Of a stretch of DNA of 64,000 bases, positions 24,896 through 38,719 are shown piece after piece. The position numbers were made by a program, and so were the translations under genes. The DNA is taken from contig NW_001799034.1 of the NCBI RefSeq assembly GCF_000165425.1, positions 62,001 to 126,000 of the forward strand, written 5' to 3'. This DNA is from Paramecium tetraurelia (lineage: Eukaryota; Ciliophora; Oligohymenophorea; Peniculida; Parameciidae). The notes beneath the pieces were generated by a model. That model made no database searches. It was not told where the DNA came from and saw nothing but the letters and a program-made list of their open reading frames with translations. The first letter of the stretch is position 1, and every line of letters begins with the position of its first letter.

Positions 24896-27800
24896 TTTGT
24901 TTCAGTTGAATTTAGATTGTCTTATTAATTTTAAAGTGTATTTGAAACAATCTTAATGTTGTATATTTGGGAATCAGAGCAAAGATCATTTGACAATTCT
25001 AAAGCTACCTTTTATTCATACAATTTTCCATTTTGATCATCAACTTACAAAGCATACCTCAAGTCAACATCATAATATTTAAGAGTAAAATCTTTTTCTA
25101 AATAGTTTTTGGTTAAACCAACTAGGAACATCTAAAATATTAATTGTTAAAAATACATTGTTATATATTGAAAAGGCTACTTAGTTGGGATTACGAAAAT
25201 CATGGTATTCGGATACACCACCATAAGAATAGACCATGCGTTGATCACTTACACTAATATCAGGAAGTAAATATGTTGAAATCACTATTTTATCATTATA
25301 TCTGTAAGGAATTGCAGCTTAAAACAGCTAACGATCAATAAATATTCCAGGCAAGATTTCAGCATCTAAATATCTACTCAACGCATAATTATATTTAAAT
25401 GATTAAAGTTTCTAATTGTACCAATCGTAAACCAACTAAAACTTGTAATTCAAAGATTAAGAAGTAAACACTATATCAACAGTAGCAATATAACTGCCAC
25501 TACCAGTATAAGTTGGGTTTTAAACTAAAGCAAAATCAACAAATTGAGATGAGATTATTTCCCCTCCACTTTGAGTTATGATATCAGATAAAATATAAGT
25601 TCCAAGTAAAGTTAGACCATTGTTATATATTCTAAACCTTCCTTCTGCAGTTAATGCCATAATATATAAATAATTAGAGGAACTATAAATGTTTTATACC
25701 ATTACTTTAACAAAGCGTTCATTATATAGTTAAACAGAACTTATTTATTTGCTAAACGAAAAGGTTGTTACATAGGTTGAATTATTGAAAGATATTGTGT
25801 AGTAATGTAATTAAGTATCATTGCTCTTGATGTTCAAAGGATAAGTATTAATAAAAACCAGATAATTATCATTAAAATGGGCTTGTGGAATGTGACTAAC
25901 ATCTGATTTCAAGGGTGAAAATGTAATTTTATCTCCGCAAGTAAAATAACTTGAACATTAAATAGTTGCTACCTAGTATTAAACAACATCAATACAAGTA
26001 ACTAGAATATAAATCCAATTCATTAATATTCTTTAACAACGAGCGTTAGGGTTTGAGGTTAAGAGGATATCTTTTACAAATTGATTATTCTTATTAAAAA
26101 CTCTAACAAAATGAATAACATTAGTCGACATTAAAACTACTCTAGTATCTTAATTTGTCTAACCTTATAGAACATACTAATCAACTACATTCAAAGTGTC
26201 TCCTGATTCTTAGTTAAATAATTTTAATGGTTATACTAAATCAATATTTTTACCCTCTCCGCATTATTAACATTGGAGTAAATAGTCGATTATTGTTCCT
26301 GTCATATTGATAGGAATTTCTGTTTACTTCCACTTTTCAATCTAAAGATCTTAATTTGGATTGAAGAATTTGATTTAAGTTTTAGTTTAATATAAAACAA
26401 TAGCTTGACTTAATTAAACAGTAGGGTTATTTTTTAGATTCCACATAGTTATATTTAACCTGAATTTATTCACCCATTGATTTGTCTAATAAGTAGGTAC
26501 AATCTAATATGAAGTAACTCTGTCCATCCATCCCATATTATGATTTACCCCATCGTTCTAATAAAATATGAAATGCTTATATCCAGCAGCTGCCATTTAG
26601 GTATCGTAAATATAAATTGAGGATCTCTTTGGAGCCAACACTTCCACCAAAGAATCTCTTAATGGTTATCTAGGTCTATAAGCCAAAATGACAGCTAAAT
26701 CTTCATTTTCTGGATCACTTGCTGCAATGTACAATAATCCTGAATCTTAGTTGATTGTGACTGCCAATGTAAGTTAAATTTTGTACTTATATATAGGAAG
26801 TTCTTTCATTTAAAAGATATTACAATAGTTTGAAATATCATACTCTATTATTTAAGATTTTGCATTGGTATGTACTACAACAAAGAAGGAATCCTTACCA
26901 ATAGCAACATTTATAGTAGAATCCGTATAGGTTAATACCTTAATAATGGTAGGTTCTTTGTGAAAATCTGCAATTATGACGTTATCATTATTGATAATAA
27001 AGAATAAGTTTGGATGATATCTAGAATTGCCAACAATTCTCTAAAGTTTCCAACTTCCATAAAATCCTAATGCTCTTACTATTGCTTCTGTAATTGAATT
27101 TTATTATTTATTGTTAATGTTCCAAATGTCTAATTATTGATTACTGAGGATAACATATAATCTATTAGAAACAACATGGATAGATTTTATAGTTGGTGAC
27201 ATAAATGAACTATAGGTAAATTGTTATTATTATTGAATTTCCAATTAAGAAATTGAGTACAGTGTTACAGTGTATTTATTTTCAACAAGCAAAATATACA
27301 AATATTCTTCTTAAAAGAAACATTAGAAATTTGTGTTGTCCAAATCAATGGTTGTTGCAAATTTCTTATAATTGATACATTGCAAGTTTACTTGACCATT
27401 ATTATATGAATCTGTTGAACATATGTAGGTTAAGACATCTTTGGTCGATGCTTCTTAGAAGATGATTAATATTCTTGAGTCTTCATCATCTAAACTAATC
27501 AATTTCACATATTTTGAGGCTTTAGCCGATGGAATTTTAGAATATATAGATTCAGCATTAATATAACCTCCTTATTTTATATTTAGGGTTACTGCATTTG
27601 CACCAGAAAGAGTTTGAGAAGTTTGATTATATCTAATATTTGGTCCAGAAACTGGAATTTAAAATGCAGTCATTACAGGATAGTCATGATGTACATCAGG
27701 TAATTCTAAATCAGATAATGGGTATATTTTTGAATCTGATGAATTTATAATTCCATATACAACAGTTGAATAGCATGATTTATCAAATTAATCCTTTGCA

Positions 27801-29174
27801 GTAATAGTTAATACTGACTTTGATGCTGTCAATTCTCCAGATAAAAATCTTAACTTGCCACTAGATAAAGTAAATCTTCTGGCATCAACTTAAGTAACAT
27901 AAATCAGTTCCTATAAGTACTAATTGATTAAGAGTCCTTAAATTCCTTCAAGAACTTCCTTGTGAATCAAATCATGAGTTTATATGTTGATTAAGAATGT
28001 TTTTCCCTTATTTTATATTATCAATAATTCTTATGATATCTTCAATAAAGTAGAATAAACTGGAATAAAATCTAAGGAATATGAACTCTTGAAATTTCTA
28101 TTCTCATAAATTTCTGCTCTACTGTTTGTAAATAACACTCCGATTACTTCTTAAATAGAGCCATCCTGAGATATAAAATGACCAACATCAAATTCTCTTA
28201 CATCATTTACTAATTCTATCTTGTCTACTAAGCTGAAGCCATACCATTAATCCATCTATAATATTATGATGCCATCAAATGCAGTTAAGATGTAAATTTT
28301 TCCGTCTGAAAATACCTCAAAATCAATCAAACTGAACTCGTAATCGAAAGGTTCATCAACTTCTAATAATGTTCCTATGATGAATGAATTTAATGAATCG
28401 ATTAATTTCTATGTTGATGCGTTAAAAATCTCAATTACTGAATTTTTTTTCAGATCTGATCCAGTGGCATAAGCTGGAGTTGATCGGAAAAGCATTTTAA
28501 CTTGACTTTTCTTGCTATCAACAAAAGTGATCATTCTAGTGATTCTTTTTGTGATTATGTTTTATACGTCAAAATTAGTATTTGTGACATTTTTAACAGA
28601 ACCTGATTTATCAACAATAAAGAAATAATTTTGAATAGGATTCTATCCTCCATTGTAGCAATCGGCCAAAAACTAAGTCTCATTCAAATATTCCAAATTT
28701 AAGCATTAAATATCTTAATTCAAGGAAAAAACAATTTTTTTATTAAAATATGGTGGTTTAAAATCTCCTTGTAATCTAATTTATAATTCAAAAAAGCATA
28801 CCCTTCAGCATAATAAATTGACAATTGGTTTAAATTTTTCTCCAAAAAGGCAAAGTGGTTTAGCCAAACGTTTTAGCTTTATTCTGTTCTTGCTTAGATG
28901 GCAACAATTTTTGATATACCTAAGAATTAATGAAAATTATACCTTCAATGAGTAATTTTGGTGCATATTCTTGATGTAGAGGTTTCTTTATGGTAAAGAA
29001 GGATTGCTTTGGTGAAAGAGTGTAATTCAGGTAGGATCCTGAAAATAGGTCTTTTAGATTCCATTCAAAGGTTTCCTATGTTGAAAAGTAGGCTTTTATT
29101 TATTCTTGCTTGACAGAGCAAGGCTCTAGCGCTAATCCCAAGTATACTATGGGTAATAGAACCAATATTAACAT
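24884..29174 (-). CDS. Large secreted protein, about 1,400 aa, family not recognised
   Basis: The start MLILVLLPIVYLGLA (29172-29174) is a signal peptide; the frame, with several small introns, ends at TGA 24884-24886. The body is rich in beta-strand-like sequence with many N-glycosylation sites (NYT, NVT, NIT, NNST) and repeated phrases such as SIHVVSNRLYVILSNQQLD, GLLYIAASDPENEDLAVI and DGKIYILTAFDGIIILQ that resemble blades of a beta-propeller. No membrane span or GPI signal is clear near the C-terminus (NSTETNQRIE). The role is probably extracellular or surface-associated. A 23-nt intron near the N-terminus follows PKLLIE. Confidence 0.7.
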
Positions 29175-29679
29175 TTTATTAAATTATACCTAAAAAGGAG
29201 GTCGTAATATATTTATATCACTTTTAATGCGTCATTATGAAATATAGAATTAAATAAACCTATAGATCACAAATTAATTTTAGTAGACTTAAATAAAAAT
29301 AAAATTTTAATGTCTTGACCTTCTGTTGGGTTCTATAGACATTAGAATCTTATTTTTTTCATTAAAACTTTATAATAATTTTTATTTTAATATTGAATTT
29401 TTAGATTTTTATTTGAGGAATTTTTTCATTAGATTAATCTAATAAACCCTTATTTTATTTAATAAGAGCCAATCAAACTCATCGTTATTTATTAATATCC
29501 ATTTTCTCTCCCCTAATATTATAGAAAAGAATAAAATAATTATATCTCAGTTAACTGTTTATAATTCAAATCGCAATCAAGATTATATTTATTTAAATAC
29601 TGCTTGAACAAATTTGTTGAAAAATACTTACATGCAAGGTTTTCAATAAATATATTTTTTTTAAAACAGAATTCAATCT
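29175..29679. other. Intergenic, AT-rich
   Basis: About 500 bases upstream of the secreted-protein gene. No coding frame is seen. Confidence 0.45.
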
Positions 29680-29862
29680 ATGTTACAAAGTACAAGGCCT
29701 TAATTAGTTATCATCAACAACTCACTTTCTGATTACTTATTAATTGAAAAAGTTATGGCTAACATTTTCAAAGTTGAATAACCAGAATTATATTTTAAAT
29801 ACCTTTAAATTAGTGATTGTATCATTCAAAGCATCTAGTAACACTCCTTTAAATGTAAATGA
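29680..29862 (+). CDS. Candidate small ORF, 60 aa
   Basis: ATG 29680 to TGA 29860-29862, open with four TAA/TAG glutamines. The product (MLQSTRPQLVIINNSL..., EKVMANIFKVEQPELYFKYL) has a helical, protein-like composition and no family I recognise. It stands alone between a promoter region and a gene relic, so it could be an orphan exon or chance. Confidence 0.3.
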
Positions 29863-30030
29863 TAGTATTACCTTTATTCATCCCTTTTCTAGAATATATA
29901 TAGTGAAAAATGAAGGTTAATTAATAATAATATATATATTTTTTTTTGAATAAACTAAAAAAAAGAATGAATTTATTTCAAATTCACTTTTGTAATAATT
30001 TTATTATTAATCTGAGAATCAAAATCGGTT

Positions 30031-30740
30031 TCAAAAATGTTAAGGAATTTTTAAGCAAATTTAAATGAAATTTAGAGTATGATTTTAAGAAGGAGAGTCA
30101 GCAAACTTAAGAAAATGCGCATCTTGAAAATTATAAAAATGGAGAATAGCAGTATAATTAGAATAATATAGATATTTTGTATTGTTGATAAAAGTAATGG
30201 GTCTAGTATATAACTTATAATTCTGCATTATATTATTTTTCTTCTTTATTCCAAAATTACTCATATGAGGAGTGCTGTTTCTTCTGAAAGTCGTAGATTT
30301 TTTTCCTAAAGAAATCTAAAATTCTTTTTGCTTGATGGTTAATTGATAATCAAGAACTTACTAGCTTTCTTCATTAGTATCATCTAGGAGTTGAGAATAG
30401 ATTACATTTAATGTTAATAACTTTGGAGATTTAAATAAGTTAATCCTATAAGTTGGTGGGTGTAATTCTTTTTGGTTGTTAATTAATCATCAATAATCTC
30501 TTGTATGTACGTATCATCTATAATGTCAAGCTTTGTTATATCAATAGGGATGACTTTTTGAATGCCCTTCGTTTTTTAATATCATTAATTGTCATATTTT
30601 TGGACATGCACAATCTCATAAAAGAGTTGCTAAGTAGGGAGATGCAAATTTTTACGTTAAATTAATAATGTGTAATTGAATGGTTACTTTGAGTTGTGCC
30701 AAATAATGGGTAGATATCAGAAGTTACTGAGTATTATCAA
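30031..30740 (-). pseudogene. Probable decayed host gene lacking a start
   Basis: The minus strand reads as protein: YPLFGTTQSNHSITHYQFN, a 26-nt intron, LFYEIVHVQKYDNQ, one TGA (30582-30584), then YQKTKGIQKVIPIDITKL, DDTYIQEIIDDQLTTKK and, after a 38-nt intron, KQKEFQISLGKKSTTFRR, ending at TGA 30031-30033. No in-frame ATG exists upstream before the promoter of the divergent gene at 30827, and the TGA must either be a disabling stop or lie in an unusual 39-nt intron. A truncated copy is the simplest reading. The family is not recognised. Confidence 0.5.
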
Positions 30741-30826
30741 AATCTGTACTTAATTACCCTTATATACGCTATGGCAGAAAAGGGGATCGGATATTAAATC
30801 CGTTTTTATTTTATAATTAAATAATT

Positions 30827-33800
30827 ATGACAAACAGAGTTGCTGTCTTGCTGGCACTTGTAGGGCTTATAAGCTGTAAGAATTGAATGTTATCTTTAGT
30901 TGCCAGTGCCTCTTTGATAAATGTGCAATCATTGGCTCAGATTGACGTAGAGTCTTACGGATGTGACAAGTCAAAGCTGTATGATGCCGAAGAAGGTCTC
31001 CAGAAACTTGGTGAGGCCCTCGCTTTTGCTTAGACAGGAAAATTAGATCAAGACATCAAGGAATTGAGAGAATTGTAAATGTTAGCAAAGAAGGGAATGG
31101 AAGAACAAGTGCAGGTCTCATTTGTTTAAGTTCACAATCTTCAATACCTTTACATGTTAAAACATAAATTTGACTCCTTGGCACTTATCGAAATGCCAAA
31201 CACATTCGCTCGTCCTCATATTGATGGAATGAAATCATAGATTAACTTAGTTTTGGCAGCTACCGACACTCAAACCAGAAAAGCCTGTTGTGAGATGTTG
31301 TTCAAAATGATCGAAGTCTTACTTTTAGATCTCCTCGAATTAGAAGAAGAATGCTAGAAACCTATCACAATAAATATTGAGGGAGAAATCAGAAAAATTT
31401 AAATTATCAGAGGACACTGTGATAATACACCTACTCCAGAAAGACCAATAATCCCTCCTGTTGATCCTAAACCAATCGAACCCTAACCCAAAACTCCTAT
31501 CATAATCATCCCTCCAAAACCCAGGGATCCAACTCCAAAACCCAAAGATCCAACTACATAACCTCCTAAACCAAAGGATCCAACACCCAAGCCAGGAGAT
31601 CCAACACCTAAACCAAAGGATCCAACACCAAAGCCAGGAGATCCAACTAAACCTAAGGATCCAACACCTAAACCAAAGGATCCAACACCAAAACCAGGAG
31701 ATCCAACTAAACCTAAGGATCCAACTCCTAAGCCAAGAGACCCAACAGCTAAGCCACCTCCTAAACCAAAAACTCCAAGTCCTACACCTTAAGTTGTCAT
31801 TGATTGTGTGAAAGGAGCTAATGTTGTTGGTGATATGAGTGCAAGTTAAGATTAAGCTGTGGCTGATTCAGTGATCGAAGGCAAAGACCTTGCTGGAGCC
31901 ACCGATTATGGTTATGGTTTCTGGTTGAGATGGTTGAGCAGATATCCAGATGAATTGATCTCAGGAAGAACAAAGAATACATATTACTTTGTATCCAGAT
32001 TGACAACCAATCAAAAATTCAATGATGCAGAAATGGGAGATAGAGTTCTAGCCATCTGGCATTATGACACAGCCTTCCATTTCACAACATTAGACAAAGC
32101 ATCTCGTAATCCAAATGTAAATCAAAACGTCCCAACTGGAGACATTGAAGGATTATGGAGTTATGTCTACTACTCATATAGTGGAAGATTAAAGAAGGCC
32201 GTTGGTTTATTGAAATTCGGAGCTAGTGGAAAGGTACAATAAGTCTCATTAGATGTCACTCACGATATCCCAACATATCTGAGATTAATTGTAGGAGGTA
32301 GATAGTTTAGTTATCCTGGATTCAATGGGTAATTCACTAATCCAGTCTTCAAGATTGGTGAAGGATCTTATGTTAATTCCGAATTAGAATTATTCGATTA
32401 CAATCTTAAATGCAATCCTTATCCAAAATTAGATTGTACCGACAGAGCTAAGCAAACCTTAATCCACAAGGCTGTTAGATACAGTGTGTAAACTGCAAAA
32501 GTACAAACAGTCAAAACTAGTCTCGAAACACCATTCCCTGAAGAATACTCAGTTAGTGGTTGGTTCAAATGGAAGTAAGTAGAGAATCAAGAACCATGGC
32601 ATTTAATGTTCAGAGTGTTTTCCACAAAGGAGAATAATAATGCAAAGAATTTGGGAGATAGAGATTTGGCTGGTTGGATTGGTACTGCAAATGATGGTAT
32701 TGTCTTGTTGTCCACTTATTCATATAATAACTTATTTGGAGAAGGTAACCCAAATATCATGAATCAAATCCAACACAAGAATAGAATCAAGAATGGACAT
32801 TTGTCTACTTCGGATATTCATTTAAATAAAAGACTGCTCATTCAATCGTTCACTTCAAGGAAGCTAGAGAAGAGAGAACATTTGAGAATGTTAACCATTT
32901 CTTGGTCCAAAGACTCTCAATCAATTTGGCAAAGGATGACCATTATCCTTCTTGGAATGGTATCATCGGCAAATTCAGAATCGATTTGTGTAATGGTGCT
33001 TATGATCCTAAATTCCCAAGAACTGCAACACCAGTTCCAAGTCCATCACCATTAGGTCCAACTCCACCACCTTCAAAGACTGTTGAACCACCCCCCAAGA
33101 CTCCAACCATCAAACCACCTCCTAAACCAGTCAAACCACCCACTCCAGAAGTTGTAGTGTCACCACCTCCTCCCATCATTAAAACACCAGAAGTTATGCA
33201 AAAATGTATTGAAGGTCAAGCTGCAATCGGAGATTCTTCCTCAGCCCCAGATGTTAAACCAGTTGCTGATATCTAAGTACCAGAAGAAGCCTTAAAGGAT
33301 GTAACAGAATATGGTTATGGATTCTGGAGCAGATGGTTGACTAGACATCCAGAATAATTATTTGAAGGAATGAGTGAACCATGGTATTTCGTATCAAGAT
33401 TGACATCAAATGATCCATATGACAATATTAGAATGGGAGACAGATTGTTGGCAATCTTCTTAAGTAAAGATGGATACACATTCATCACAAATGATAAAGG
33501 AACTTCTAATCCAAATCTCTATAAGTAATAACCATACAAAGACATTGAAGGTGTTTGGACATACATTCATTTCAGTTTCAGTCCATTGAAAAAGAAGGCT
33601 GTTGCTTTTGTTCATGCTAACAAAGAAACCTCATTAATTGAATTGGCAGGAATCACACATGAAGCTCCAAAGAAATTAAGATTCATCTTGGGAGGTAATG
33701 ATCTCAAACTCTATCCTGGATTCAATGGTTAATTCACAAGACCAGTATTGAAGATCGGTCCAGGTTCATTCATTGGTTCTCCTGAAGATGTTCAAAAGTA

Positions 33801-36800
33801 TGCCTTATCATGCAACCCATTACCAGAACCAGATTGCAAGAAGGGAAGAGGAGTCAGCAATTTGATTGAATCAACAAAAGAATTTAACAAGGGAAGCGAA
33901 GTCACTTTGTTTGTTGCTGATAATGAAAGACCATTCCCAGATAATTATGCCGTTGGAGGTTGGTTCTTGTGGACACCAACAGAATAGGAAGACTGGCATT
34001 TAGCTTTCAGAGTTACAATTAATGGATAAAAACACAACAAGAACGATTAGTTATTGGGAGACAGAGATCTCACAACCTTTTTGAGCAAATCAGGTAGTTA
34101 TCACTTTGCTACCTATACCTACACTGATAACTTCGGCAAGGGAATTCCCAACAAGTACATTAATACTGAACATTAAAACAAACACACTGAATGGCATTAC
34201 ATTTACATGGCATATTCAAGAGTGTAAAAGAGAGTATTGACTATTCTAGTAACAAAAGGAGATAGACAAGTCAAATACATCGATGAAGTCAATCATTATC
34301 TTGCTCCATTGTACAAGATTTTCTTAGGAAAGGATCAATTCTACCCAGCTTATAATGGTTATTTGGCTAATGTCCAATTCTTTGCTTGTGAAGGTGCCTA
34401 TGATCCCGATTACAAACCACCTGGATAACCAGAAGTTCCTAAGTAACCTGAAGTTCCAGTTAAGCCACCTGAGCCATAAAAGGAACCAACATGTTTGAAG
34501 GGTGACACAACCATTGGGGATAGTGCTTTTGATTCATAAAAACCATTGGTAGATTTTGTGTTAGACAAACCAGAATAATTGTAAGATGTTAGAGAATATG
34601 GATATCAATTCTGGATGAGATACATGACTCGTCATCCTGTACCAATGTATCAAGGCAAAAGAGCTCCTTGGTATTTCGTTGCCAGATTATCAGGCAGAAA
34701 AGACTTTGAAGATGTTGGAAAAGGTGATAGATTATTGGCAATCTATTAAGGTTAATCAGAATATACATTTGCTACTAATGATCACAAGAATAACAACTTC
34801 AATACAATTGCTGGTCGTTTTGAATTTGGAGATATTGAAGCAGTTTGGACCTTTGTTCAATTCTCATATACTTCAGCAGGTAAGGTAGTTTCATGGATTT
34901 AATATGACAACAGTGAACCAAAGACTTTTTCAGTTGCTGTTACACATGACAAACCTGAATATTTGGAATTTGTATTAGGAGGTACACAAGGCAGTACTTA
35001 TCCAGGATTCAACGGTCAATTCACATCTGTTGTTGTCAAAGTTGGATAAGGCTCATTCATAGAAACAGCCGAATAATTCCGTAAGTTTGCCATCAATTGC
35101 AATCCTAAACCACTCCCAGTTTGTAATAAAGCTAAGGAAGTTGTGTTGATTGAAAAGTCTAAGAGATTTGAAGCTTAAAGCAGTTGAAGTTAATCGAAAT
35201 CACATCTCCAGATAGAGTAAGCATTCCCAGATGAATACTCCGTTAGTGGTTGGTTCAAATGGAGATCAACAGTCATGGAACCATGGCATTTAGCTATTCG
35301 TCTTCATCAAAATAAGGGTATGGAGAATGCCAATGCTGCCAAGTTGGGAGATAGAACCATAGGTGCATTTGTTGGAAACAATGGAAACTATGCAATCACA
35401 ACCTATACATACACTAACTTGAATGGAGAAGGTGATCCCAATAAATATGTTTAAGTGCCCTATAAGGATCAATTAGCCTAATGGCATTTCGTATTCCTCG
35501 GATACAGCAGAGCTAAGAGATAAGTTGTTGGTTTCTTGTAATGGAAGGATAGAAAGGAAAATGTTAACTTGGAAAACATCAATCATTATTTAACCAATTC
35601 AGTTTATGTGAATGTAGGAAAGGATAGATTCTACCCAGCATTTAATGGTCATATTGGTTCTTTGAAATTGCAATTGTGCAGTGGAGCATTCACACCAGTA
35701 TTCCCAGAAGATCCTTAACCACCTTAAGTACCATCTACTCCACCTCCTCCCAAACCAGTTGACCCAACAAAACCAGGTGATCCTACTAAACCAAGTGATC
35801 CAACTAAACCAGAAGATCCAGTTCAACCACCCAGACCTGCAGATCCTGAAGTTGTCAGAAAGTGTGTTAGTGGTTAAGTTTAAATTGGAGACATGCCTTC
35901 TAGTGGTGATAAAGTTGTTGACCTCAAGGTTACTGAAGACAAATTGGGAAGTGCAATTGAATACGGATATGGATTTTGGACCAGATGGCTCACAAGATGG
36001 CCAGATAATCTCATTAAAGGAGCCAGTGAACCATGGTATTTCATTTCTAGATTGACTAATAATGATCCATATGACAACATTAGAATGGGAGACAGATTAT
36101 TGGCTATTTGGTTAGGTTAAGCTGGTTATACATTCATCACCAATGATGTTGCTTCAGGCAATCCTAATCTTAATAAATAAATTCCTTATGGAGACATTGA
36201 AGGTGTTTGGACCTATATTCATTTCAGTTATAAATCAGGATAAGCTGTTGGTGCTATTAGAATTGGAGACAAGACTCAATTCACAGTTCTTGATGCCAAA
36301 CACGACTAACCTAAATTCTTAAGATTGATTGTCGGTGGTTCTGATCTCAAATAATATCCAGGATTCAATGGTCAAATCTCATCACCAATTCTTAAATTAG
36401 GTGCTGGTTCATTTGTAAATACTGAAGATGATTTCAATAAATTCGTGTTAGCATGCAATCCAAGACCTGAACCAGATTGCAAGGGTAAGACTGAAAGCAA
36501 ATTGATTGAGGGTATCAAGAAATATGAATCCGCTCAGCCAGAGTTTTATGAACATGTTAGAGACGAGAAATCTCTCTTCCCAACCATGTATGGTATTGGT
36601 GGTTGGTATAAATGGGAACCAACAAAGTAGGAACCATGGCATTTGGCATTTAGAATTACAACAAATGATTAGAAGACCAACAAGAATGCTGAAATATTGG
36701 GAGATAGAACACTTGCAGTTTGGTTAAGTGATCAATAATTGTATGCATTTGCCACATATACTTATACAAACATGTTTGGAGCTGGATAACCAAATGCAGC

Positions 36801-38703
36801 CTAAGTCATTAAACACTAAGATAAACACACTGAATGGCATTATATTACATTCTAATACAACAGAGAGACCAGAGAAGCATATGGATCCATTGTATTCAAG
36901 GATGGTAAATTAGACTTGAAATTCCCCAATACAAATCATTACTTGGTTCCAGTGTTGAGAATTTTGATAGGAAAGGATCAATTCTACCCAGCATTCAATG
37001 GATACATTGCTGATGTGACATTTGTTAATTGCCAAGATCCATACAATCCACAATTCACTCCAGGAAACCCACCTGAATTACCAAAACCACCTGTTATTCC
37101 AGTTGAACCACCTTAGCCATTCCCAGAACCTAAATGCTAGATGGGTGATGAAACTATTGTAGATTCTGCATTCGATGATGTCAAACCATTGGCTGATATT
37201 GAAGCAACTCCAGAGAATTTGAAAGACATCAGAGAATACGGATACTCATTTTGGGTTAGATATTTAAGCAGACATCCTAAACCAATGTATTAGGGCAAGA
37301 GTGAACCATGGTATTTCATGAGTAGATTGACAGTCAATAAGGAATATTAGAATGTTGAGAAGGGAGACAGATTGTTGGCCATCTGGTAAGGTCAAGGAGC
37401 ATACACATTTATTACTAATGATTATAAGACCAGTAATTGGAACGCAGCCAAAAACATTGAATATGGAGACATTGAAGGAGTTTGGACATATATTCATTTC
37501 AGTTACAGCAGTGTTACAAGTCAATCAGTTGGTTTTGTTAAGTACACAGGCAAAGAACCATAATCAGTCACATTTGATGTCACTCATGATAAACCAACAT
37601 TCTTAAGACTAGTCATAGGAGGATCAGATCTCAAATTATATCCAGCCATCAATGGTCAATTAACAAGAGCTGTCTTTAAGATTGGTGCTGGTGCTCATCT
37701 TGACAATGTTGATGAATTGAATAAGTTTGCCTTGGCTTGCAATCCTCAACCAAAAGAAGTCTGCTCCAAGGCCTTTGAATAAGTTCTCATTCAAGAATCC
37801 AAGAAGTTTGAATTAGCCAAGGCTACAGTGTTGGGAAATCCCATCTGATCCTGAAGCTGCTTTCCCATCTGAATACAGTGTCTCTGGTTGGTTCAAGTGG
37901 AAAGAGACAGCTATGGAATAATGGCATTTAGCATTCCGTCTCCACATCAATAAAGAAGAAGCAAACAAGAATGCTGAGAGATTGGGAGATAGAACTTTGG
38001 CTGCCTGGGTGTCACCTGCTCAAGATGGTATTTATGCCTTCGCCACCTACACCTACAAGAATTTGAATGGAGCTGGAGAACCAAATCTGGCCAAGGTTGT
38101 CCCACAAAAACAACAATAAACCAATTGGCATTTCATCTTCTATGGTTACAACAGAGATACCAGAAAGGTAGAGGGATACGTTCAATTCAAAGACAGAAAG
38201 GAAACCTTACTCTTCGAGAATGTCAACCATTTCTTGGTACCATAAGTCTACTTGAATATCGGTAAGGATCGTTTCTATCCTTCATGGAATGGTCACATTG
38301 GTAAATTCAGAATGAATCTATGTGGTGGAGCTTCCAGACCAGTTTTCCCCAAAGGTACTCTATTCTCATTATTATCCCTTAGATATTGATGTCCCTCCTC
38401 CCGTGACTCCAACTCCAAAACCACCAGTCTCTGAAACTAAAGAGTAATTTATATTTAATATCTTTTAGAATCTGTCTTATCAATACTAAATTGGTTGAAG
38501 TAACTAAGAATAACTTCAAAGATGTCATCAAATAACTTGAAGCTCTTGAAAACTCAGAGCCTACTGAAAAGACATGTTATTGCACTGTCCCAAGAAAAGC
38601 TTCAATGTTTATTGAATTGTATGGAGAAGAATTGTCTAATCATGTCGACAACCCAGTTATCTAAAGATTGATAGCTCAAAATCAGGTGCGTTTGAGGATA
38701 TGA
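30827..38703 (+). CDS. Giant secreted surface protein with five tandem two-part lectin-like units
   Basis: Signal peptide MTNRVAVLLALVGLIS (24-nt intron 30876-30899), a helical N-terminal domain of about 170 aa, a repetitive TPKPKDP/TPKPGDP linker, then five units of about 400 aa joined by Pro-rich linkers. Each unit opens with C-x(2)-G...IGD, has half A (EYGYGFWxRWL, PWYF, GDRLLAIW, GDIEGVWTYIHFSYS, LRLIVGG, YPGFNGQ) and half B (VSGWFKW, EPWHLAFR, LGDRTLA, FATYTYTN, EWHY, IGKDxFYPAFNG), each like a laminin-G/concanavalin-type jellyroll. It ends, after introns 38355-38382 and 38444-38468, in a Cys-containing helical tail at TGA 38701-38703. About 2,500 aa. Three frame changes not explained by good introns occur (about 32772, 35176-35215, 37829). 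Confidence 0.85.
31480..31795 (+). repeat. Minisatellite-like Pro-rich linker
   Basis: Tandem 18-21 nt units encoding DPTPKP(K/G) variants, inside the giant surface protein. The unit is written almost identically at the DNA level, suggesting recent expansion by slippage or unequal exchange. Such linkers usually form stiff, extended, protease-resistant stalks. Confidence 0.85.
31803..38360 (+). repeat. Five tandem protein-coding units of about 1.2 kb
   Basis: Units run approximately 31803-33015, 33203-34428, 34489-35706, 35861-37066 and 37134-38355, separated by Pro-rich linkers. Units 2 and 4 are especially alike at DNA level around the PWYF...GDRLLAI segment, and units 3 and 5 share their opening (IGDSAFD and IVDSAFD) and the HPxPMYQGK segment. 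This suggests duplication of a two-unit block rather than one unit at a time. Confidence 0.8.
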
Positions 38704-38719
38704 TTTATCAAATTATGTA

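Noticed and set aside
34679-37606. Several alternate-frame ORFs within the repeat gene
   Set aside because: They are shadows of the repeated units, appearing at equivalent places in each unit.
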